From Anthoceros angustus (taxonomy: Eukaryota; Streptophyta; Anthocerotopsida; Anthocerotales; Anthocerotaceae), in the NCBI GenBank assembly GCA_010909165.1, contig VJWM01000226.1:1-64000 (forward strand): a stretch of DNA of 64,000 bases. Direction: 5' to 3'. Every line of letters starts with the position of its first letter. The stretch's first letter is position 1. This document shows positions 56,093-64,000 of the stretch, one piece after another. Both the position numbers and the translations under genes were made by a program. Under the pieces are notes generated by a model, which was not told where the DNA came from, did not search any database, and saw nothing but the letters and a program-made list of their open reading frames with translations.

Positions 56093-56776
56093 TCACTCCG
56101 ACTTCTGTAGCAGCAGCTTGGAACCTAATTCAGCAGCATGCATCCAAGTGCCATATTTGTTCCGAATGCCGGCCGTGGGAGCGCCGCACTGGCCGGGCTG
56201 GCCGTGAGGCCCTTTGATCCACAGCTCCCACAGCACCTGCCGCAGCGTGGAGGGGATGAAGGTGCGGTAGACAAACCTGATGGTGAAGAAGGCCTGGACC
56301 ACGAGGCCGCCTAAGGCGAAGCGCAGCGCCTGGTTGGAGTAGATGTCACCGATGACAGGCAGGAACTGGACGGCGGGGTCGCGGAGGGAGAAGACGCGGT
56401 GCACCTTCACGTACTTCCTCGTGTTGCCGTCCCGGTCTCGAACGTCCTCCAGCTCCGCCAGGACGCAATGCTCCAGAGCCGCGGGCGCGAAAAGCTTGGA
56501 CACCGGCCGGGTGCACAGCGTGAGATGCACTGACACCACATTCTGCTGCTCGTCGTACAGGACGTGGTGGAACTCCACGTCCTGGTATTGCAGCAGCAGC
56601 TCCGATAGGTTGTAGATGGCAATGATCCCTTCCAGCCCATCCAGGTTCAGATCTATGTGGAAGAGCTTGGCGTCGGGCGTCATGTAGCGTCGAAGTACCT
56701 CCTCTTGCTGCTTCAGCGTCGGCCTGCACACCAGTCCCCGCACCAAATCCTTGATCTCTTCCGCCGGATTCTCCAT
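56093..56776 (-). CDS. SigF-type NTF2-like protein, paralogue 1
   Basis: Intronless, 227 residues from ATG 56,776. The N-terminus MENPAEEIKDLVRGLVCRPT and the segment RRYMTPDAKLFH begin an NTF2/SnoaL-like fold of the type found in the plant and fungal 'SigF-like NTF2-like' proteins. A central YDEQQNVVSVHLTLCTRPV is followed by DPAVQFLPVIGDIYSNQALR and a hydrophobic C-terminal segment (FALGGLVVQAFFTIRFVY). No enzymatic function is known for the family. The hydrophobic C-terminal stretch may be a membrane or hydrophobic pocket helix. It lies head-to-tail with a second copy at 57.3-57.9 kb. Confidence 0.75.
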   Translation of the reverse strand: MENPAEEIKDLVRGLVCRPTLKQQEEVLRRYMTPDAKLFHIDLNLDGLEGIIAIYNLSELLLQYQDVEFHHVLYDEQQNVVSVHLTLCTRPVSKLFAPAALEHCVLAELEDVRDRDGNTRKYVKVHRVFSLRDPAVQFLPVIGDIYSNQALRFALGGLVVQAFFTIRFVYRTFIPSTLRQVLWELWIKGPHGQPGQCGAPTAGIRNKYGTWMHAAELGSKLLLQKSE

Positions 56777-57336
56777 CTCTTCCGAGCGATTGGAATTCTT
56801 CTTGCAACTTCCTCTCAGTCAATCTCTGAAGCTCGGAGAATTCTACAATTTCTAACGCACTGGGGAGCCAAATCCCGGCTACGAGGAGGCAGCCGCAGTC
56901 CGCATGCCAGCCAAGTGTGCAGTGGTGTCGTGCTGCTTTCCAGACCTGCTATTCTTGACTTGCATCTTTCTTCCTTCTTCGAACAGCTGTCACTAGTGTC
57001 CTTGTCTTCAAGGCGCATGAAAATTTACAGCCCTCAGCCCTCCAATAACAACTCCGCAGTGCGCGATGGATGGTACTGACATAAACTGTCGTCGGAAGTT
57101 CCTTGCCTGCCGGCAGCTTGCATTGACAAGGATGATGCAGCTATTCACACGTGATAGTGATCCACGGAGGAATCTGTGAAGCAACTGTTTCGCACGTTGA
57201 GGTTCGTCCAAACAGAGGAAGATCACATGAGACACCGAAGAGTGCGATTTGCAGCTTGTTCCAACTTCCAAACAAGCAGAAAGATCGGTCGGCTTAAAAT
57301 TTCAAGCAAGTTGTGTGTCACAAGAAGAATGCAGAT
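56777..57336. other. Promoter side of paralogue 1 and 3' flank of paralogue 2
   Basis: 560 bases between the two paralogues. There is no supported gene. Confidence 0.45.
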
Positions 57337-57896
57337 TCAAGTCCAGTGAGCCAGACGCCGCTGCACCACGGACGGAACAAAAGTGGTGTAGACAGAGTGC
57401 AGCACGCGAAAGGCGGCAGAGCAGAGGTGGCCGATTAGGAAGCGGAGGCTTTCGGAGTTGTAAACATCGCCGATGATTGGCTGGAGCTGGAGAGCGGGGA
57501 GCGGATGAAGAAATCCCGTTGCACCTTGATGAACTTCCTCGTGTTACCGTCATGGTCTGTGCGGTCCTCCAGCTCCAACAACAGGTGGAAGTGGAGGGCA
57601 TCCGGCACGAAGAGCTTGTTGAGCGGCCGGATATTCACCAGCACGTGCACTGCCAACACATTCTGCTTCTCGTTGTACAGAATGTGGTAAAAGATCGCGT
57701 CCTGGTAGTTCGCCACGAGATTCCCGACCTGGTACGATGCGATCAGCGTCTCCAAGCCGACGTCGTTCACCATAAAATGGTAGAACTTGACATCGGGAGA
57801 AAAGTAGCGTCGCAACATCTCCTCCTGCCGCTCCAGCGTCGGCTTGCATACCAATCCCCTGATCACGTCCACGATCTCCTCCCGTGGATTCTCCAT
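57337..57896 (-). CDS. SigF-type NTF2-like protein, paralogue 2 (one-base frameshift)
   Basis: ATG 57,896; MENPREEIVDVIRGLVCKPT and RRYFSPDVKFYHF match paralogue 1 throughout. The frame is intact to residue about 133, then shifts at a run of four G (plus strand 57,496-57,499). One extra base there restores SPALQLQPIIGDVYNSESLR and a C-terminal end similar to paralogue 1, finishing at the TGA 57,337-57,339 (about 186 residues). As read, the protein would end in a serine-rich tail. The tandem copies probably arose by local duplication and have diverged to roughly half identity. Confidence 0.72.
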
Positions 57897-58155
57897 CCTC
57901 CTCTCGCGCCAGGCTGATGGATCAACTTTTCAGCACGCATTGATAAACTGATAAACTATAAGGTACTGCTCTCTGCCCTTCCGGAGGCATTCAAGACCAG
58001 GAGGCGCCAGGTGTACATGTGTATGTATGTTCAAGCTTGTCACAGATGGACTGGCAGGCGTTACCTGATAAACCTGATCACATCTTCGCCCTCATGAACT
58101 TGTCCAATTGAATGAGAAACAATTAAATACAAGGAGCTTCACGACCCGGTAAATT
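57897..58155. other. Intergenic
   Basis: Promoter side of the NTF2-like paralogue 2 and 3' flank of DXR. No ORF. Confidence 0.45.
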
Positions 58156-60795
58156 TTACACAGCCACAGCTTTTTTGCTGGACTCCACAATCTGGGAAGC
58201 ACACTGCCTGGCCCACAAATCATAATGCACAATCTCTTCAAGAGAAGGTCTTAGTGCTAGCTCATCTCTGTGCTTCGCGCATGTCTTTTCTATCACCTTC
58301 ACGATGTCCAGGTATCCAATTCTGCACACCGCAGCCGTGCAGTTGATGTCAGACTCTGCATACAACAAACGGGGAACAGACAAAACATGAATGGCGCGAG
58401 GTCATGGTTACTTCTCGTCGAGGAAAAGCTCCACAGCCTTCTCGTTGGCAGCGCTGAATACACCAGTCATTGTTCCACCTGCTCGACCTGCTGAGTAAGC
58501 AAGATCCATTGCAGGATACTTTTCCTTGTCTGGAGTCTTGAAGGTGAGGTTGCCCATCCTGTAAGAAGGAAGCACAGAGTCTCGTTAGGGTTCAGGGTAC
58601 AACTCTGCTGGGAACGATGACATCCGTGTTAGAAGTTCGCTTTAAAAAGCTTACTTGACGAAATCAAGACGAGGCCATGTGATCTCTGAGCAGTAAACTC
58701 TCTCTGGCCATGACATTGTGTACAATATGGGTAATCTCATGTCCGGCCATCCAAGCTGGGCGATCACAGAGGAATCCTGCGCAACAAGAGGTAAGTCCGA
58801 GTTAGAGCAGATCACAAAAGCCTCTTGATCATTGATAGCCTCAGGAAAAAGCGATGCAATGATTTACCGAGCAAAAGCCAAATTAACAGTACCTGTGTCT
58901 CAACCATGGAATGGATGATGGATTGAGGATGGATGACAATATCAATGTCATCGTACTCTGCTCCAAATAAGTAGTGAGCTTCAATGACCTCCAATCCCTG
59001 GCAAACATTTAAGGGACCCAAGTTAGGATCCGTCGAGGGCAGACAGGTCACAAAGAGAGCATGCCACGAAGTAGCGTTGGATTCAGAGTATGGACCTTGT
59101 TCACGAGAGTTGCAGAATCTACAGTGATCTTTCTGCCCATGCTCCAGTTGGGATGCTTCAGTGCATCTGCAACCTTCACCTCCTTCAGCTTCTCTACCGG
59201 CCAGTCCCTAGCGAGTGTAGACACACAGGAACCAGTGTCAGGCGAGCTCACCAAAGGCATCCAAGATGTAAAGATAAGCACAAGGCATGATCATTACCTA
59301 AAAGCACCTCCCGAGGCTGTCAGGATGATTCGACGGAGGCCACCCTCAGGCAGTCCTTGCAAACACTGTCAAGAGACCATGAAGAAGGATCTTTCAATCC
59401 AACAAGTTGCAGCCAAAGAAAGCAAATCCAGTAGTGGGACCAGGGAGGCCAATAAAGCATACCTGGAAAATCGCAGAGTGCTCTGAATCCGCAGGAAGAA
59501 TCTTTACGCCATGCTTTTGAGCCAGGGGCAGAACATAAGGTCCACCAGCAATCAGAGTTTCCTTGTTTGCCAGGGCAATGTCCTTCCCAGCTTCAATGGC
59601 AGCCACTGTTGGCTGCACGCAGACAACTGATGTTAGAACCTGAGGTTCTCGAGTTTCAAATCGTTTCTGCCAACTGCGACCTGCGCTTCAAGAGACAAAC
59701 CTTGAGGCCAGCACAGCCAACAATCCCTGTGACAACAGTCACTGCATCAGGGTGCCGGGCAACCTGCCAAACAGATAGTACTGATTCAGCTGATATTTCC
59801 ACCAGCAAACGCCACCCACCCTTCAGGAAGTCCAGGTGCTAAAATCACCTCTGACCTCAACTGTTCCCTGCTCTCCAACCACGATTTCAGGCTGCGGGTG
59901 AACATCAGCGATCGCAGCTTTGAGCTCAGCAACCAGTCCTTCGTTACGGATGGCCACAAGGCTCGGCTTAAATCTTCTCACCTGAAGTTCACAGAACCAC
60001 AGGCGAGCAGTCACAACCAAGAGCCGTGGGACACATGCTGTCAAGAACCCTAATTGAGACACCACGCCACAGCAGGATGCACCTTCATACTGTCTCACGC
60101 CATACCTGGTCCGCAAGCAGAGTCACATTCGATCCAGCAGCCAACGCCACCACCTTAAACTTGTCTGGATTCTCAGCAACGATGTCCAGGGTCTACACCC
60201 AGAATCCAGGACCCCATCTCAGCAAAAGCCAAAACCTTTCCACGCGCAACACCGAATTGAGGAAACCCACAAACCTGTGTGCCAATAGACCCAGTGGACC
60301 CAATCAAAGAGATAGGTTTGGGCCCAGTATAGTTCTTCTTCACGTCCTCAGGCACAACCACCCTCCTTGGCCATGCAGGAGGAGGGCCATTTGCAGAGCA
60401 CCTAGCACCCTGTGCGAAATGGTCAGCTCCGAGAGAACTCCTGCTCACAGCAGCTGCACCCAGTACCCACAACAATCTTTCAGTTCCACCACTCCTCCAC
60501 CTCCTCCCTCTCTAACTAAACTCGTGACTAGACTCCACCCCGCACCTTGAAGCCTGCTGCCGGAGAAGGAAGAAGAGTCGGCGAATCCCAAGCTCGCCTC
60601 ACTCTGCTGTCACCAGCACACCCATAGTCACTACTCGCACCCACAATCCCGACCCAGGAAATCCAACCACGACAACAAACAGACTCCTAACAGCACATCA
60701 CACCGTTCTCCTCCCAAAAACCACAATTCTCCTACCGAAATTCCCGACGCCAGCCCCTTGCTGAGTCCGGCCACTGCCACTGCTTCTAACGCCAT
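58156..60795 (-). CDS. DXR: 1-deoxy-D-xylulose 5-phosphate reductoisomerase, plastid
   Basis: Exons on the minus strand: 60,795-60,736, about 60,603-60,546, 60,409-60,275, 60,192-60,106, 59,981-59,856, 59,763-59,701, 59,612-59,463, 59,366-59,298, 59,207-59,096, 58,997-58,893, 58,776-58,655, 58,558-58,412 and 58,321-58,156. The product is about 465 residues. DXR converts DXP to MEP using NADPH, the second step of plastid isoprenoid synthesis. After a short transit peptide and the PPPAWPRR motif come the NADPH-binding [33 protein letters not shown], then [17 protein letters not shown] and the C-terminal IVHYDLWA. Two places need a one-base correction: exon 59,366-59,298 has one C too many in the run at 59,340-59,342, and the short second exon is one base out of phase. 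The neighbouring sequence is otherwise intact, so sequence error is likely. Confidence 0.95.
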
Positions 60796-61713
60796 CTCAG
60801 CTCAGAATCCAAGCCCAAGTCCTGTATCCACCCAGCACTGAAGTACCCGATAGGCAGGCGAGGTGGGCGGAGATACAGTTGCCTTGTCCGAGGACCGAGA
60901 AACAGGAGAGCCCAGCAACCGAGATCGGAGGAAAGGACTCTCAGTAGAAACTGCAAAATCCTCTCGTCCTGCGCGGCCTGTAAATGCTGGACAGGAAAGG
61001 ATCAATCCCGACAAAACGAGGGAGGATCAGGCCAACGAATTTGTGGGCAGTCCAAGTTTGTCAGCACGCGCAGCTTCGCCCCGACTACGACGAAAGCATC
61101 TCGCTCCGCAGCTCGTCTTGCGCCTCGGACTAATTCTCATCGGGCTCCAGGAAGGCATCCAAGCCACGGATTGCACCAGCCTTGAGACTGCCGGATCCTC
61201 GGGGTCGAGGCCCCCGGTCTATACTGTCCCAGCCGGTACAGGCCCAAATATAGCCCGCCCGAGGAGCCATAGGCTGGGCGCAGTCCTCGGGCCAAACTCG
61301 GCCTCAGATTGGGTGGCGAGAGATAAAGCACGAGTTTCGGTGCGATAGGTAGAGCCACGTGCTAAAGGTCAGTCAGGAAACCGAGAAAAGTCTGACCCTG
61401 GTTAAGAACCCTGGTTCCGAGAAACTACCTTGCTCCCGTGTGTGAAACCAAGTCCGGGAACCGGGACCGGTTATTGGCCTCCACCCCGGATTGAAAACAT
61501 CCGGCTGGTGAGCGAGATGCGGGTGAGCGGAACCACGTCGGTCAGCGCCGACCGCGACACCCGACGGCGGCCGGATGCGGCGGCATGTGGGACCGCGACT
61601 TTGACGTGTCGCGGTTACGGTCCTACGCGAACAGCCCGGGGGAAGGAACTTTGTGACAGTGGCGTCTGTCGCATCCGCGCTCGGGTGTGTCGGGGAATCG
61701 AGCCCGGAGCGCG
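60796..61713. promoter_or_regulatory. Divergent intergenic region, DXR / oxidoreductase
   Basis: About 900 bases between two outward-facing genes, so it probably carries both promoters. The plus frame at 60,863-61,348 has no recognised domain and is not supported as a gene. Confidence 0.4.
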
Positions 61714-64000
61714 ATGGGCTGTTGCGCTGCTGCCTGGAAGTTTCCGGGGGATGCTGCCGGGGTTTCAGGTCATGGGCGGGAGGGGAAGTGGAGGTGGGTT
61801 GTGAGATGCGGAGGAGGCGGGGAATCGGAGGATCATGGAGGAAGGAGCCAGAAGAGGGCCGTGGTGGTGGGAGGCGGGTGGGCCGGGTTCGGGGCCGCCC
61901 ACGCCATGGCCAAGGACGGGTTCCAGGTCACGCTGCTGGACGCAGCCTCGTCCCCGGGGGGGCTCAGCACCGGGTTCAGGACGGCCAACGGGAGGCCCGT
62001 GGAGGCCGGGATCAAGGGCTTTTGGTGGCAGTACCGGAACATTTTTGAGCTGGTGAAGGAGCTCGGGATTGTAAGGATTGTCCATGCCTTGATTCTGGTG
62101 TAGCATTGATGGGTGGCGGGTGCGCGGCTGACTGGGGTGGAGGGTGTCGGTGTCGGTGTCGCACAGCCTTGGCCTTTCACGCTTTGGACCAGGAGCACCT
62201 TCTACTCTCCGGTCGGGATCCAGGTGGAGGCTCCCGTGTTCAGCTCTTTGCCGCGGCTGCCTACCCCGCTCGGCTCCTTCGTCTACACCTCGCCTTACTT
62301 CCGGTAATGCATGCAAATTTTGGTGGGCGGTTTGTATCCTGTGTGTGGAGAGTTGACGAATTGCTGCCCATGTTCGAGCAGGTCGCTTCCTGTTGCGGAC
62401 CGCTTGACAGCACTTCCTTTGCTACGTGCTCTTATTGAGTTTGATACGGTATGTGTGTGTGTGTGTGTTAGGCTATGTCCTGCTTTTTGCATGTTCGTCT
62501 GAGGAAGTGGCGTTGAATGTGTTTGGCTATGTGGTCTCTTGATACACATTCGATTGAGCAAATGGTGTTGAATATAGGATGAGAACGAGGACTTCTCTTC
62601 CTTGCAGGCGTGTTGCAAATGGTTATTGAGACCTTCCCCATAAGGTCGTGTTCAGGATGAGGAGGTTTACAGGAAGTATGATGAGATGACTGCGAGGGAG
62701 CTCTTCCGGGAGGCAGGTGTTTCAGCCAGGCTGTATCGGGAGTTCCTGGAGCCCATCTTGCTGGTGACACTTTTTGCACCTGGAGAGCAGATTTCGGGTG
62801 ATGCCCCTGACCCATGAGGCTAGGCTGCTGGCTGTTTGAAGGGATGGCAGTTTCTCAGGCACTTCTCTTCCTGGCATGCACGTGTGGCAGCTGCGGCAGC
62901 CTTGGGAGCTCTCTACTACTACGTTTTAGCCCATCAAGCAGATTTCGATGTGTGTTGGTGCAAGGGCTCGGTTGCTGAGAAGATATTCAAGCCGTGGCTT
63001 GCGGAGTTTGCCAAATTGGGAGGCAAGCTTGTGCATGGCACGCTGGTGAAGTCCGTGGTGGTGGACAAGGAAGCAAACAAGGTGTCTGCAGTCTTGGCAG
63101 GTGAATCAGCCGTTGAAGCGGTCACGTCCATGGCTGCCTCCTGCCACCTCTTCCTTACGTGAGTAGCTGATGCAGCTCGGTTGTGTCTCACACCAGGGTC
63201 CAGGACTGGGACAGCAACGGTGTACGATGCTAATGTGGTGGTGTTTGCAGTCAGTGCAAGCAATGCAGGTACTCGAGGGCATTGCTTGAGAAGGTTCCTG
63301 GAGCAGTACTTCTGGAGGTGATGGGGAAGCTAAGGTGTTGCTTGCCTGCTGGTGCGTGTGTTTCCAGAGGATTGTGGAATCATCTCCGGGCCTGGCAGAG
63401 CGCAGCGAATTCAGCAGTGTCAAACCTCGGCACTGTGGATGTTCTTGCAACCCGGCTATGGCTGGACCGCGTAGTGCCATTGCCGAACCCCTCCAATGTT
63501 CTGGCTGGCTTCGAGCCCACAACCGGAGGAACTTTGTTCGACCTCAATGCTCTGCAGGTACATGTCACATGATTCCTCATCCCCTCACACAGCTGACATC
63601 ACCTCACCAAAGCCCCATGTACTACTCCCACTCTTTTCCAGAGCGATGAGTTTGGAGCAGAGCGGGGCAGTGTCATCGAGCTCGACTTCTACCATGCAAA
63701 CCAGCTCCTGCCCCTTTCAGACGAGGCCTTGATCACCAAGGTTGGAAGACCTGCCTACCCCATCTCCTCCTTGTCCATACAGCCTTCGTTCGGTTTCACG
63801 AGGATGCCTTCTTCTCTATTGCAGGTGAAGGGCACATACCTTGAACGCATCGACAGAAGGTACGCAGAAGCGCGAGTCTTGGACAGCAGCGTGCTGCGTT
63901 TCAAAACGCTGTAACGCTCTTCGGGGCCGGATCACACAAGCACATGCCGGCGAGCCGCAGCACACTATCCAACGTGTTCTTGGCTGGAGATTGGGTGCAG
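61714..64000 (+). CDS. FAD/NAD(P)-binding oxidoreductase, carotenoid-desaturase-like (3' end cut)
   Basis: Exons seen: 61,714-62,070, 62,167-62,303, 62,381-62,448, 62,656-62,797, 62,891-63,091 (ends GTCTTGGCAG), 63,215-63,268, about 63,368-63,557, 63,642-63,740 and 63,825 to beyond the window. It has an N-terminal dinucleotide-binding motif (VVVGGGWAGFGAA), PGGLSTGF and VEAGIKGFWW, then RLPTPLGSFVYT, TLFAPGEQIS with AALGALYYYVLAHQ, a CKGSVAEKIFKPW segment and DFYHANQLLPL. This matches the FAD-dependent amine-oxidase/phytoene-desaturase-like family of plastid proteins with no firmly known substrate. One-base corrections are needed at the AAA run 63,422-63,424, at the AAAA run 63,903-63,906 (which otherwise causes a stop before FGAGSHKHMPASRS), and near the exon starting at 63,368. 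The start ATG is the first in frame. Confidence 0.82.
62452..62470. repeat. (GT)n microsatellite
   Basis: About eight GT units within the third intron of the oxidoreductase gene. Confidence 0.8.

Overview
The window is eukaryotic nuclear DNA from a green plant, most likely a land plant. The evidence is spliced genes for chlorophyll synthesis (Mg-chelatase subunit D), the plastid MEP pathway (DXR), a BOU-type mitochondrial carrier and a plant-type nucleotide-sugar transporter, together with Ty3/gypsy chromovirus and Ty1/copia LTR retrotransposons whose primer-binding sites match initiator tRNA-Met. Introns in the genes are short (about 75-350 nt, mostly 80-110) and the genes are close together. 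A compact-genome lineage such as a lycophyte would fit, but the species cannot be fixed from the sequence.

The window has two halves. Bases 1 to about 42,300 are almost entirely nested mobile and repeated DNA. They hold two copies of a gag-like family (1-2215, 9262-12215) and a tandemly doubled 0.95-1.0 kb unit (7305-9262). A 5.3 kb terminal-inverted-repeat DNA transposon (12446-17736) carries a broken transposase that resembles the DUF7869 family, and a decayed relative lies at 5.9-6.9 kb. There is a complete-ended gypsy chromovirus on the minus strand (18672-26038, target duplication TTCCC) and a 1.15 kb family seen in opposite orientations at 14.4-15.5 and 27.7-28.9 kb. Further on are a 43-bp minisatellite (30.3-30.7 kb), a copia-derived element without pol (32056-38156, target duplication GGAAG), a ~135-bp tandem array (38.16-38.94 kb), a copia RNase H remnant and a TRIM-like miniature LTR element (41.3-41.9 kb). 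Three elements with clear ends (TIR element, gypsy, copia) each sit inside an open reading frame that becomes continuous once the element and one target duplication are removed.

Bases 42,344-64,000 are gene-dense and free of recognisable transposons. In order: nucleotide-sugar/PAPS transporter (-), a GT64 glycosyltransferase with two extra GT8-like domains (+), a glycine/arginine-rich FoP/CHTOP-like protein (-), CHLD (+), BOU-like mitochondrial carrier (+), two SigF-type NTF2-like paralogues (-, -), DXR (-), and an FAD/NAD(P)-dependent oxidoreductase related to carotenoid desaturases, cut by the window end (+). CHLD (chlorophyll) and DXR (isoprenoid precursors for chlorophyll side chain and carotenoids) act in the plastid, and the BOU family works in mitochondrial photorespiration, but neighbouring genes are probably independent transcription units.

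Two patterns run across the window. First, unrelated mobile elements repeatedly contain two- to three-fold internal tandem duplications. Second, at least five conserved host-gene exons are broken by single-base gains or losses, mostly in homopolymers, which points to residual long-read assembly errors rather than pseudogenes.
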